A stretch of 64,000 nucleotides of DNA from Pseudomonas fluorescens. Lineage in GTDB: Bacteria > Pseudomonadota > Gammaproteobacteria > Pseudomonadales > Pseudomonadaceae. The translations under genes and the position numbers were made by a program. The notes beneath the pieces were generated by a model, which worked only from the letters and a program-made list of their open reading frames with translations, was not told the origin of the DNA and did not search any database. The stretch is from positions 248,001 to 312,000 of the forward strand of contig NZ_CABVIX010000001.1 of the NCBI RefSeq assembly GCF_902498185.1, written 5' to 3'. Shown in pieces: positions 20,890 to 29,512 of this stretch; the stretch's first letter is position 1, and every line of letters begins with the position of its first letter.

Positions 20890-22140
20890 ATGTTCAGACC
20901 TCTTTTCGTATTCATCGGTACGCGCTACACCCGTGCCAAGCGCCGCAACCATTTCGTCTCGTTCATTTCCCTGACCTCGATGATCGGCCTCGCCCTGGGC
21001 GTGGTAGTGATGATCGTGGTGTTGTCGGTCATGAATGGCTTCGACCACGAAATGCGCACCCGGGTGCTCGGCATGATTCCTCACGCGACGCTGGAAACCG
21101 GCCAGCCCATCGACAACTGGCCTGCTCTTGCCGAGCAGGTAAAGCAGAACGCCCAGGTCGAGGCGGTGGCTCCCTTCACCCAGATGCAGGGCCTGCTCAC
21201 GCACGAAGGCAAGGTGTCCAAGGTGCTGCTCAACGGCATCGACCCCGAGCGCGAGCGCCAGGTGTCGATCATCGACCGGTTCATTCTCCAGGGCCGGCTC
21301 GAACAGCTGGCGCCGGGCGAGTGGGGCATCATGATCGGCGACAAGGCCGCGGCCAAGCTGGGCGTGGGCGTCGGCGACAAGCTGACCTTCGTCGCCCCCG
21401 AAGTGAGCGTGACCCCGGCCGGCATGTTCCCACGCATGAAGCGCTTCACCGTGGTCGGCACTTTCCATGTCGGAGCGGGTGAAATCGACGGCTACCTGGG
21501 CCTGACCAATCTTTCCGACCTGTCGCGCCTGCATCGCTGGAAGCCCGACCAGGTACAGGGCCTGCGCCTGAAGTTCGACGACCTGTTCCAGGCGCCGCGC
21601 GCAGCGTGGGACATCGCACAGAAGCTGGGCGAGCAAGAGTTCTACGCCCGCGACTGGACCCGCAGCCACGGCAACCTGTACCAGGCGATCCGTATGGAAA
21701 AGGCCATGATCGGCCTGCTGCTGTTGCTGATCGTCGCCGTGGCGGCTTTCAACATCATTTCCACGCTGGTGATGGTGGTCAACGACAAGAAGGGCGACAT
21801 CGCCATTCTACGTACCCTCGGCTCGACGCCTGGGCAGATCATGGCGATCTTCATGGTCCAGGGCACGGTGATCGGTGTGGTCGGCACCTTCATCGGTGCC
21901 GTGGTGGGGATCATCGCGGCGCTGAATGTCAGTGCGGTGATCGCCGGTATCGAGAAGCTTATCGGGCACAAGTTCCTCAATGCCGATGTGTACTTCATCG
22001 ATTACCTGCCCTCGCAGATCATCGCCCAGGATGTGTGGATGGTCTGCGGTGCGGCACTGGTCCTGAGTTTCCTCGCCACCCTGTATCCGGCCTGGCGCGC
22101 GGCGCGCACCCAGCCTGCAGAGGCGCTACGTTATGAGTGA
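20890..22140 (+). CDS. lolC: Lipoprotein-releasing ABC permease LolC
   Basis: The 416-residue inner-membrane permease is part of LolCDE, which extracts outer-membrane lipoproteins for transfer to LolA. One TM helix lies near residues 25-50 ([21 protein letters not shown]), then a periplasmic MacB-like domain, then three C-terminal TM helices with the cytoplasmic coupling sequence. The start [10 protein letters not shown] matches its paralogue lolE. First gene of lolCDE, reading away from the PilZ gene. Confidence 0.95.
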   Translation: MFRPLFVFIGTRYTRAKRRNHFVSFISLTSMIGLALGVVVMIVVLSVMNGFDHEMRTRVLGMIPHATLETGQPIDNWPALAEQVKQNAQVEAVAPFTQMQGLLTHEGKVSKVLLNGIDPERERQVSIIDRFILQGRLEQLAPGEWGIMIGDKAAAKLGVGVGDKLTFVAPEVSVTPAGMFPRMKRFTVVGTFHVGAGEIDGYLGLTNLSDLSRLHRWKPDQVQGLRLKFDDLFQAPRAAWDIAQKLGEQEFYARDWTRSHGNLYQAIRMEKAMIGLLLLLIVAVAAFNIISTLVMVVNDKKGDIAILRTLGSTPGQIMAIFMVQGTVIGVVGTFIGAVVGIIAALNVSAVIAGIEKLIGHKFLNADVYFIDYLPSQIIAQDVWMVCGAALVLSFLATLYPAWRAARTQPAEALRYE

Positions 22141-22147
22141 GTCGCGC

Positions 22148-22831
22148 ATGAGTGATAAAGCCGTACTGAGTTGCCGCAATCTGGGCAAGTCCTACGACGA
22201 GGGTCCGGAGTCGGTGCAGGTGCTGGCCGGCCTGCAGCTTGAGCTGCACCCGGGTGAGCGGGTCGCCATTGTCGGCAGCTCCGGCTCCGGCAAGAGTACC
22301 TTGCTCAACCTGCTGGGGGGGCTGGACACCCCGACCGAGGGCAGTGTCTGGCTGGCCGGCGAAGAGTTGTCGGCCCTGAACGAGCGGGCCCGCGGCCTGT
22401 TGCGCAACCGCGCGTTGGGCTTTGTGTACCAGTTCCACCACCTGTTGCCCGAGTTCACGGCCCTGGAGAACGTGTGCATGCCGCTCCTGATCGGCCGCAC
22501 GGCGATCCCCGAAGCCCGTGAGCGAGCCCAGGCGCTGTTGACGCGTGTGGGGCTGGGTCACCGGCTCAGCCACAAGCCGTCCGAGCTGTCGGGCGGCGAG
22601 CGCCAGCGCGTGGCCATTGCCCGTGCCCTGGTCAACCGTCCAGGCCTGGTGATGCTCGACGAGCCGACCGGCAACCTCGATCATCACACCGCCCAGGGTA
22701 TCCAAGAGCTGATGCGCGAACTGTCCAGTTCTTCGCAGACCGCGTTCCTGGTGGTCACCCATGACCTCGCCCTGGCGCGTCAGATGGACCGGGTGCTGCG
22801 CCTGGAAGACGGCCAGCTGGTGCCGATCTGA
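22148..22831 (+). CDS. lolD: Lipoprotein-releasing ABC ATPase LolD
   Basis: The 227-residue ATPase of LolCDE has Walker A (GSSGSGKST), Q-loop ([11 protein letters not shown]), signature LSGGERQR, Walker B ([12 protein letters not shown]) and His switch (VVTHD). The ATG at 22148 gives [11 protein letters not shown], the start I recall for P. putida LolD. An ATG at 22133 overlapping the lolC stop is equally open and would add five residues. lolE follows after a 60-base gap. Confidence 0.95.
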   Translation: MSDKAVLSCRNLGKSYDEGPESVQVLAGLQLELHPGERVAIVGSSGSGKSTLLNLLGGLDTPTEGSVWLAGEELSALNERARGLLRNRALGFVYQFHHLLPEFTALENVCMPLLIGRTAIPEARERAQALLTRVGLGHRLSHKPSELSGGERQRVAIARALVNRPGLVMLDEPTGNLDHHTAQGIQELMRELSSSSQTAFLVVTHDLALARQMDRVLRLEDGQLVPI

Positions 22832-22891
22832 GTCAACGCCACGGGGCGCTGTCGGCGCCCCGTTCCCCTTCTTCATCGGGTGTTTTCGTAC

Positions 22892-24136
22892 ATGTTCAGA
22901 CCCTTGCCCTTGTTCATCGGTGCCCGCTACACCCGCGCCAAGCGCCGCAACCATTTCATCTCGTTCATCTCCATGACCTCGATGATCGGCCTGTCCCTTG
23001 GCGTGCTGGCGATGATCGTGGTGCTCTCGGTAATGAACGGCTTCCAGCGTGAAATGAGCTCGCGCATCCTGGGCCTGGTGCCCCATGCCAGCATTCTTGG
23101 CGAGCAGCCGTTGCAGGACTGGCGCGGCGTTGCCGATGCCGCCCTGAAGAACCCGGCGGTGATGGCCGCAGCCCCGCTGACCGAAATGGAAGGCATGCTC
23201 TCGTACAAGGGGGCAATGCAGCCGATCCAGGTGAGCGGCATCGATCCAGCGGAAGAAGGCAATGTCTCGATCGTTGGCCAGCACATCGTCCAGGGCAGGT
23301 TGCAGGATCTGCAGCCCGGCGAGTACGGCGTGGTGCTGGGTGAGCTGACTGCCCGGCGCTTTCGCCTGAACACCGGTGACAAGCTGACCCTGATCGTCCC
23401 GGAAATCAGCAAGGCGCCCGGCGGCATCACCCCGCGCATGCAGCGCCTGACCGTGGTCGGTATCTTCAAGGTCGGCGCCGAGCTGGACGGCTCGCAAGCC
23501 TATATCCATATCGCCGATGCCGGTGAGATGCAGCGCTGGGCACCCGGCCAGGTACAGGGCGTGCGCCTGAAGCTGCATGACCTGTATGCCGCGCCGCAGG
23601 TGTCGAAGGCCATCGCCACGGGCATGGGCCAGGGCTATCTGGCAGACGATTGGTCGCACACCCAGGGTAGCCTGTTCAGTGCCATGAAGATGGAAAAGAC
23701 CATGATCGGCCTGCTGCTGATGATGATCATCGCCGTAGCCGCGTTCAATATCATCGCCACGTTGATCATGGTGGTGAACGACAAGGGCTCGGACATCGCC
23801 ATCCTGCGCACCATCGGCGCCACGCCTGCGCAGATCATGGGCACGTTCATGGTTCAGGGCAGCCTGATCGGTATCGTCGGCACCCTGATCGGGGGTGTGC
23901 TGGGGGTGATTGCGGCAATCAATGTAAGCCAGATCGTAGGCTGGCTGGAGCGGATCAGCGGGCAGCATATCTTCACGTCGGACGTGTACTTCATCAGCAG
24001 CCTGCCCTCGGAGCTGCAATGGGGAGATGTCGGACTGATCTGCACGGCAGGGCTGGTGATGAGTTTCCTGGCAACCCTGTACCCCGCGTGGAGGGCGTCG
24101 CAGGTGGAGCCGGCGTACGCATTGCGCTATGAATGA
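22892..24136 (+). CDS. lolE: Lipoprotein-releasing ABC permease LolE
   Basis: The 414-residue protein is paralogous to LolC: the first 40 residues ([38 protein letters not shown], shown here in parts only) align almost without gaps with LolC. It has the same one-plus-three TM layout. It completes LolCDE; LolC and LolE form the heterodimeric membrane part. The ATG at 22892 was chosen over a GTG at 22880 because it matches the LolC start. Confidence 0.95.
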   Translation: MFRPLPLFIGARYTRAKRRNHFISFISMTSMIGLSLGVLAMIVVLSVMNGFQREMSSRILGLVPHASILGEQPLQDWRGVADAALKNPAVMAAAPLTEMEGMLSYKGAMQPIQVSGIDPAEEGNVSIVGQHIVQGRLQDLQPGEYGVVLGELTARRFRLNTGDKLTLIVPEISKAPGGITPRMQRLTVVGIFKVGAELDGSQAYIHIADAGEMQRWAPGQVQGVRLKLHDLYAAPQVSKAIATGMGQGYLADDWSHTQGSLFSAMKMEKTMIGLLLMMIIAVAAFNIIATLIMVVNDKGSDIAILRTIGATPAQIMGTFMVQGSLIGIVGTLIGGVLGVIAAINVSQIVGWLERISGQHIFTSDVYFISSLPSELQWGDVGLICTAGLVMSFLATLYPAWRASQVEPAYALRYE

Positions 24137-24192
24137 CGCAAGGGGCCTGCCCGGCCCCGCAGACTGTTTGTCCGAGACGGAGCGAGCCACCC

Positions 24193-24657
24193 ATGAAACA
24201 CCTGTTGATCGCCAGCGCCTTGATGCTGGCCAGCCTGTCCAGTGTTGCCAGCCCTTCGCACGGCTATGGCTTCGGCGCGCCTGCCCCGGCTTCCCAAGCC
24301 ACCCGTACCGTCGAGGTAAAGCTCAAGGACATCGCTTTCGAGCCCGGCAGCCTGAAGGTCAAGGCCGGGGAAACCGTGCGCTTCGCGCTGGTCAACGAAG
24401 GCAGCCTGCCCCACGAGTTCAACCTGGGCAGCAAGGCCATGCACGTCGAGCACCAGAAGGAAATGGTCGCCATGCAGGGCAAGCTGTTCACCGGTCACGG
24501 CGGCCATGAACATCACGCGGACAATACCGTGCTGCTGCAGCCGGGCCAGCGTGGGGAACTGACGTGGACCTTCAGCGAGTCGGCGCCCATCGAGTTCGCC
24601 TGCAATGTGCCTGGGCACTACCAGGCCGGCATGGTCGGTCCTCTGACCATTGAGTAA
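24193..24657 (+). CDS. Periplasmic cupredoxin-like copper protein
   Basis: The 154-residue protein has a signal peptide (MKHLLIASALMLASLSSVAS). The plastocyanin-like fold carries the type-1 copper ligands: His in GSLPHEFNLG, then Cys and His in FACNVPGHY and Met in YQAGM. A His/Met-rich insert (HVEHQKEM..MQGKLFTGHGGHEHH) may bind extra copper. It is probably a periplasmic copper carrier or electron donor. The start at 24193 is preferred over 24133 because it begins the signal peptide. No copper-resistance gene is adjacent. Confidence 0.88.
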   Translation: MKHLLIASALMLASLSSVASPSHGYGFGAPAPASQATRTVEVKLKDIAFEPGSLKVKAGETVRFALVNEGSLPHEFNLGSKAMHVEHQKEMVAMQGKLFTGHGGHEHHADNTVLLQPGQRGELTWTFSESAPIEFACNVPGHYQAGMVGPLTIE

Positions 24658-24723
24658 CAACAGGGTCCAAGGCGGGATGCAAAATTGCTAGACTAGGCGC
24701 ATCCGCTTTTTCAGGTCCGACCC

Positions 24724-25554
24724 ATGCATCCTGCTGCCGAACATTCCCCGCTGGGCAAGTCCAGCGAATACGTCTCCACCTATACCCCCTCCTTGCTGTT
24801 CCCCATCCCGCGCACTGCCAAGTGGGCGGAGCTGGGCGTCACTGCACAGACCCTGCCTTGGCAGGGCGTCGACTACTGGAACTGCTTCGAGCTGTCCTGG
24901 CTTCTGCCGTCGGGCAAGCCGGTGGTGGCGATCGGTGAGTTCGCCATCCCGGCCGACTCGCCGAACATCATCGAGTCCAAGTCGTTCAAGCTTTACCTCA
25001 ACTCGCTGAACCAGACGCCCTTCGAGTCCGTGGCCGCCCTGCAGGCGTGCCTCGAGAAAGACCTGTCGGCTGCCGCTGGCAAGCCGGTAAGCGTGTGCAT
25101 TCGTACCCTGGCCGAGGTCGAGGCGCAGGGCGTTGCCGGCCTGCCGGGGCAGTGCATCGATGAGCTGGATATCAGCGTGAGCGACTATGAGCAGCCCCGG
25201 CCGGAACTCTTGCGTTGCGATGCTTCGCAGGTTGTAGAGCAAACCTTCCATAGCCACCTGCTCAAGTCCAATTGTCCGGTCACCGGTCAACCGGACTGGG
25301 GCAGCGTGGTGGTCGAGTACCGGGGAGCGGCCCTGGATCCGACCAGCCTGCTGAGCTACCTGGTGAGCTTCCGCCAGCACGCCGACTTCCATGAGCAGTG
25401 TGTCGAGCGCATCTACCTTGACCTCAAGGGCCTGCTCAAGCCCGAGCACCTGACGGTGTATGCGCGCTATGTGCGCCGCGGCGGGCTGGATATCAACCCC
25501 TATCGCAGCACTGGGCCTGTCAGCCCGGCGAACCAGCGGTTGGTACGCCAGTAG
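24724..25554 (+). CDS. queF: NADPH-dependent preQ0 reductase QueF
   Basis: The 276-residue long-form QueF reduces 7-cyano-7-deazaguanine to preQ1 in queuosine synthesis. The active-site Cys184 and Asp lie in [16 protein letters not shown], and the substrate Glu in [16 protein letters not shown]. The N-terminal half is the degenerate tunnelling-fold repeat ([11 protein letters not shown] is the NADPH-binding motif). Length fits the two-domain class. A strong terminator follows. Confidence 0.97.
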   Translation: MHPAAEHSPLGKSSEYVSTYTPSLLFPIPRTAKWAELGVTAQTLPWQGVDYWNCFELSWLLPSGKPVVAIGEFAIPADSPNIIESKSFKLYLNSLNQTPFESVAALQACLEKDLSAAAGKPVSVCIRTLAEVEAQGVAGLPGQCIDELDISVSDYEQPRPELLRCDASQVVEQTFHSHLLKSNCPVTGQPDWGSVVVEYRGAALDPTSLLSYLVSFRQHADFHEQCVERIYLDLKGLLKPEHLTVYARYVRRGGLDINPYRSTGPVSPANQRLVRQ

Positions 25555-25559
25555 CAGGT

Positions 25560-25585
25560 AAGCCCCGTCCCGCGACGGGGCTTTT
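25560..25585 (+). terminator. Rho-independent terminator of queF
   Basis: 10-bp perfect stem AAGCCCCGTC/GACGGGGCTT with a CCGC loop and a short T-run, 6 bases after the stop. It faces the end of the DUF4404 gene. Confidence 0.9.
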
Positions 25586-25606
25586 GCCTTGCGTGGGCAG
25601 CGTCTG

Positions 25607-25870
25607 TCAGATGCCCATGCTGTGCAGGTAGGTGGCGATATTGCGCAGGGTGATGGTGAGGTCCGGATGCTTGGCCTCGAAGCGCTCGACTGCCAGGTTG
25701 ACGCCATCTGACAGGTTGTTGTCGTGGGACGCTTGCTCCAGCTTCAGCTGTGCTTCGATCTGTTCCATCATCTTGTGCAGATCATCCCGCTCTTCCAGCG
25801 TCAGCGGCGGATTCCGTTCCAGTTGCTCGCGCAAGCTATCGAGTTGCTCTTGCAGTTCGCGGGCAGGCAT
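25607..25870 (-). CDS. DUF4404-family protein
   Basis: The 87-residue protein begins MPARELQEQLDSLREQLERN. It is almost fully helical with a coiled-coil N-terminal half and ends NIATYLHSMGI. This is the pattern of DUF4404, common in gamma-proteobacteria and without a known role. GAGGGAG upstream of the ATG at 25870 supports this start over the one 11 codons earlier. Confidence 0.82.
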   Translation of the reverse strand: MPARELQEQLDSLREQLERNPPLTLEERDDLHKMMEQIEAQLKLEQASHDNNLSDGVNLAVERFEAKHPDLTITLRNIATYLHSMGI

Positions 25871-25992
25871 GGGTGTTCTCCCTCTATGAATAGTCACAAG
25901 CATGGACCTCGGCGCTTGCGCAAAGGTTCTTGCATGTCTACAGAGTAATCCAGCCCGTTGCGCTTTGCATGACGGGGATCAGTCCGGATGTA

Positions 25993-26550
25993 TCAGGGCT
26001 TTTCGCCCTTGCGGCGACGCTGGGCGATGTCGTCAAGGCAGGTCTCGAGCGCCTCGAAGTGGTCGATCACCGAATGTACGCCCAGTTCGAAGAGGGCCAG
26101 CGTCGACCTCCCGCGTACCCGGTCCTGTTCCTGCCGGGTCATGGCCTGCCACTCGCTCAATGGCAGGCCGCACTGGGGAGTACACGCGGCGAGGCCTACC
26201 GTCCACAGCCCTGCGTTCAGTCCTGAGCGCAACAGGCGCGGCTCGCCGCTGACCAGCACGCATCCTTCCAGTCGCTCGATGCCCAGGGACATCAGCGCTT
26301 GCCAGCACGCATCGGGGGCTGGCCACGGGGATGTACTGCTGGAGTGACCCGTCAACCAGTCGGGCAGGACCAGGCGCTGGTCGTGGGAGGCGTCACGTTC
26401 ATCGAGCCAGATGCACGGCACGTGCTGACGGCGCAGCCCGTTCAATGCTTGCAGGGCGCCCGGAATGGGCGAGGGCGAATCCTCGGCCGCCTGCACCAGG
26501 CAGCCACGCAAGCCGAACAGCACAGCGGTGAGAGCGGGCGTTTCTGGCAT
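25993..26550 (-). CDS. HAD-like protein lacking the catalytic aspartates
   Basis: The 185-residue protein has the HAD hydrolase layout but its first motif reads AVLFGLRGCLVQ where active members have (V/I)FDxDGTLV. Both catalytic Asp positions are Gly and Arg. Later motifs are also changed: VLVSGEPRLLRSGLNAGLWTVGL keeps only the structural AGxxTVG part. It resembles proteins annotated in pseudomonads as phosphonoacetaldehyde-hydrolase-related. Most likely a pseudoenzyme with a binding or regulatory role. Upstream of mlaA on the opposite strand. Confidence 0.8.
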   Translation of the reverse strand: MPETPALTAVLFGLRGCLVQAAEDSPSPIPGALQALNGLRRQHVPCIWLDERDASHDQRLVLPDWLTGHSSSTSPWPAPDACWQALMSLGIERLEGCVLVSGEPRLLRSGLNAGLWTVGLAACTPQCGLPLSEWQAMTRQEQDRVRGRSTLALFELGVHSVIDHFEALETCLDDIAQRRRKGEKP

Positions 26551-26741
26551 GTCGGCATCCCTGACGTGAAATACACCGAGGCTAGTGCCTGTCTGTTACC
26601 GGCAGGTGACGGTTTGACACTTCTTTGCTAAATCCGTGTCAATGCCATGTAACGCTGTTTATCAGCACACGAGCCTTTATACTGGCTTCCTTGCAGCGCG
26701 CATTGGCGCCTGCCACCGTGAAATTCGATGGAGAGACATCT

Positions 26742-27449
26742 ATGGGTAGGATCGGCGCCGGTGTGATCGAGCGAGTCACCCAGGCCTGCGTCTGTGCGGG
26801 TTTACTGCTAGCGCCCATGGCCGCCACCCAGGCGGCCACCGAGGAAGATCCCTGGGAGGCGGTCAACCGGCCGATCTTCAGGTTCAACGATGTCCTCGAC
26901 ACCTATGCCCTCAAGCCGCTGGCGCAAGGTTATCAGTTCGTGACCCCGCAGTTTCTCGAGGATGGTATCCATAACGTCTTCCAGAACCTGGGCGACGTCA
27001 CCAACCTGGCCAACAACGTGCTGCAGTTCAAGCCCCATGCGGCGGGTGTCGACACGGCGCGCCTGATCGTCAACACCACGTTCGGCCTGGGCGGCTTCTT
27101 CGATGTGGGCACCCAGATGGGCCTGCAGCGCAACGATGAAGACTTCGGCCAGACCCTTGGCTACTGGGGCCTGAACAGCGGTCCTTACGTGGTCATCCCG
27201 TTGCTGGGCCCGAGCACCGTGCGCGATGCCTTCGCCAAGTACCCGGATACCTACACCCGTCCGTACCGCTACATCGATCATGTACCGACCCGCAACACGG
27301 TGCTCGCCGCCGATGTGGTCGACACGCGCGCCAGCCTGCTCTCCGCCGAGAAGCTGATCAGCGGCGACAAGTACGTCTTCATCCGCAACGCCTACCTGCA
27401 GAACCGCGAGTTCCGGGTCAAGGACGGGGAAGTCGAAGACGACTTCTGA
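26742..27449 (+). CDS. mlaA: MlaA/VacJ-family outer-membrane lipid asymmetry protein
   Basis: The 235-residue protein removes surface phospholipids from the outer membrane and hands them to the Mla pathway. After a signal sequence (ACVCAGLLLAPMAATQAA) come the MlaA motifs DPWEAVNRPIFRFND, NVFQNLGDVTNLANNVLQ, FGLGGFFDVGTQMGL and GYWGLNSGPYVVIPLLGPST. No lipobox Cys sits at the predicted cleavage point, so unlike E. coli MlaA it may not be lipidated. The start at 26742 is the ATG heading the signal peptide. Confidence 0.93.
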   Translation: MGRIGAGVIERVTQACVCAGLLLAPMAATQAATEEDPWEAVNRPIFRFNDVLDTYALKPLAQGYQFVTPQFLEDGIHNVFQNLGDVTNLANNVLQFKPHAAGVDTARLIVNTTFGLGGFFDVGTQMGLQRNDEDFGQTLGYWGLNSGPYVVIPLLGPSTVRDAFAKYPDTYTRPYRYIDHVPTRNTVLAADVVDTRASLLSAEKLISGDKYVFIRNAYLQNREFRVKDGEVEDDF

Positions 27450-27466
27450 TTTCCAGCGGATCACTC

Positions 27467-27491
27467 AGGCGGCCACCAGGCCGCCTTTTTT
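27467..27491 (+). terminator. Rho-independent terminator of mlaA
   Basis: 8-bp perfect stem AGGCGGCC/GGCCGCCT with an ACCA loop and six T. Confidence 0.93.
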
Positions 27492-27828
27492 GTAACATCC
27501 AATGCGAGTCGAGAATGCGAACAGCCTGCATGTAAAGGGGAAAACCGGGTCGAGGCTCACGCGAACCTTTCATAAGGTAGCGGAAATTCCCTTTCTTATA
27601 ACTCCCGGCGATGTGTTCGCCAAAGACCAGCCCCAGACTGCTCTTGTGCGCTTGAAACGCTCTGCGGATGGGAGTACCGTCTGCGCCTTACAGGGCACCT
27701 CTGTGATTTGCCGGACACGCTTTAATGTCCTACAACTCTGATAGAGAGTGGCTAGACAGAATTCCAGTAGCCATGAGTCGGCCCGCCGAACCCGCTACGC
27801 CAACCTATTTCTGGCGCCGTTTGCCCAC
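27492..27828. other. mlaA-rssB intergenic region
   Basis: A 337-base stretch. A 79-codon frame at 27502-27741 has no recognisable family, an atypical composition and no clear ribosome site. I see no further hairpin with a T-run. It probably holds the rssB promoter and leader. Confidence 0.5.
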
Positions 27829-29013
27829 ATGCAGAAACCCAGTGCAACGCTGCTGATCATCGATGACGACGACGTGGTCCGTGCGAGCCTCGCCGCGTAT
27901 CTGGAAGACAGCGGCTTCAGTGTGCTCCAGGCCGGCAACGGCCAACAGGGCCTCCAGGTCTTCGCAGCACAGCAGCCCGATCTCGTGATCTGCGACCTGC
28001 GCATGCCCCAGATGGGCGGACTCGAGCTGATTCGCCAGGTGACCGAAAGCGCGCCGCAACTGCCGGTGATCGTGGTGTCGGGTGCAGGCGTCATGAGCGA
28101 TGCGGTCGAGGCTTTGCGCCTGGGCGCTGCCGACTACCTGATCAAGCCTCTGGAAGACCTTGCGGTGCTCGAGCACTCGGTGCGTCGCGCGCTCGAGCGC
28201 TCGCGGCTGGTGCTCGAAAACCAGCGCTACCGCGAAAAACTCGAAGCAGCCAACCGCGAGCTCGAGGCGAGCCTGCACCTGTTGCAAGAAGACCAGACCG
28301 CCGGCCGCCAGGTGCAGATGAACATGCTGCCCGAAAGCCCATGGCACGCAGGTGACCTGACGTTCGAGCACCAGATCATTCCGTCGCTGTACCTGTCGGG
28401 CGATTTCACCGACTATTTCCGCGTCGATGACCGTCGGATTGCGTTTTACCTGGCCGATGTCTCGGGCCATGGCGCATCGTCGGCCTTCGTCACGGTGCTG
28501 CTGAAGTTCATGACCACCCGCTTGCTGTTCGAATTCAAGCGCGGCGGCAAGCTGCGCGAGTTCAAGCCCTCCGAGGTGCTTGGCCATATCAACCGCGGCC
28601 TGATCAACTGCAAGCTGGGCAAGCACGTGACCATGGTGGGCGGAGTCATCGATGAGGACACCGGCATGCTGACCTATAGCGTAGGCGGCCACCTGCCGCT
28701 GCCGGTGCTCTACACTCCAGGCCATACGCGCTACCTTGAAGGCCGCGGCCTGCCGGTAGGGCTGTTCGAGGAAGCCACCTACCAGGACCATGTGCTCGAA
28801 CTGCCAGCGCAGTTCAGCTTGAGCCTGATGTCGGATGGCGTACTGGACCTTTTGCCTGGGGACACACTCAAAGATAAGGAAGCGTCATTGCCGGAGATCG
28901 TCAAGGACGCCGGGGGCTGCCTGGACGGGCTGCGCCAACGATTCGGATTGGCTACGCTTGGGGAGATGCCGGATGATATCGCCCTATTGGTGTTAAGCAG
29001 GAACCTTCAATGA
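27829..29013 (+). CDS. rssB: Response regulator with PP2C-type phosphatase output (RssB-like)
   Basis: The 394-residue protein has a receiver domain (residues 1-125; IIDDDDVV, phospho-acceptor Asp in LVICDLRMPQMGG, Lys in YLIKPLED). A coiled linker (ENQRYREKLEAANRELEASLHLL) leads to a SpoIIE/PP2C phosphatase with metal-binding Asp in FYLADVSGHGASSAF and SLMSDGVLDLLPGD. In pseudomonads this protein precedes a STAS partner and takes part in partner switching linked to RpoS turnover. The start at 27829 gives the usual 394-residue length, but no clear ribosome site precedes it. It overlaps the next gene by 4 bases. Confidence 0.87.
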   Translation: MQKPSATLLIIDDDDVVRASLAAYLEDSGFSVLQAGNGQQGLQVFAAQQPDLVICDLRMPQMGGLELIRQVTESAPQLPVIVVSGAGVMSDAVEALRLGAADYLIKPLEDLAVLEHSVRRALERSRLVLENQRYREKLEAANRELEASLHLLQEDQTAGRQVQMNMLPESPWHAGDLTFEHQIIPSLYLSGDFTDYFRVDDRRIAFYLADVSGHGASSAFVTVLLKFMTTRLLFEFKRGGKLREFKPSEVLGHINRGLINCKLGKHVTMVGGVIDEDTGMLTYSVGGHLPLPVLYTPGHTRYLEGRGLPVGLFEEATYQDHVLELPAQFSLSLMSDGVLDLLPGDTLKDKEASLPEIVKDAGGCLDGLRQRFGLATLGEMPDDIALLVLSRNLQ

Positions 29014-29492
29014 GTACCGGTAGAATCCAGTTCGCCGAGCAGAGCGGTACCTTTGTTCTGAAATTCGTGGGTGAAGTGCGCCTGACCCTGTGTTCGGCGC
29101 TGGATGCGACGATCGAGAAGATATTCACCGCGCTGAACTTCTCGGCCATCGTCATCGACCTCACCGAGACCGAAAGCATCGACAGCACCACCCTGGGCTT
29201 GCTGGCCAAGCTGTCGATCCTGTCGCGCCAGAAAGTCGGCCTGCTGCCGACCGTGGTGACCACCAATCCCGACATTTCCCGGCTCCTGCAGTCCATGGGT
29301 TTCGAGCAGGTGTTCAATATCGTCGACCGCCCGATCCCTTGCCCCGAGTGCCTGACCGATCTGCCCTCCCAGGACCAGAACGAAGATGTCGTGCGCTCCA
29401 AGGTGCTCGAGGCTCACCGGATCCTCATGGGCCTGAACGATTCCAACCGCGAAGCCTTCCACGACCTGGTCCATGCGCTGGAGCGCAGCTGA
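29010..29492 (+). CDS. STAS-domain anti-sigma factor antagonist (RssC-like)
   Basis: The 160-residue protein has an N-terminal STAS fold (residues 1-105). The phosphorylatable Ser/Thr site lies in ETESIDSTTLGLLAKL, at the usual helix start. A C-terminal extension of about 55 residues carries CPEC and a helix (ESRSKVLEAHRIL-like region). The start overlaps rssB by ATGA, so the phosphatase and its probable substrate are translationally coupled. The pairing suggests that the phosphatase dephosphorylates this STAS protein; that is inferred from partner-switching systems. Confidence 0.87.
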   Translation: MSTGRIQFAEQSGTFVLKFVGEVRLTLCSALDATIEKIFTALNFSAIVIDLTETESIDSTTLGLLAKLSILSRQKVGLLPTVVTTNPDISRLLQSMGFEQVFNIVDRPIPCPECLTDLPSQDQNEDVVRSKVLEAHRILMGLNDSNREAFHDLVHALERS

Positions 29493-29512
29493 CCCGATCC
29501 CGCTGATATCCG

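Noticed and set aside
22019-24190. 723-codon open frame opposite lolCDE
   Set aside because: Spans three real genes on the other strand and has no recognisable domain.
27502-27741. 79-codon frame between mlaA and rssB
   Set aside because: No ribosome site, no family pattern and atypical codon use; treated as intergenic.
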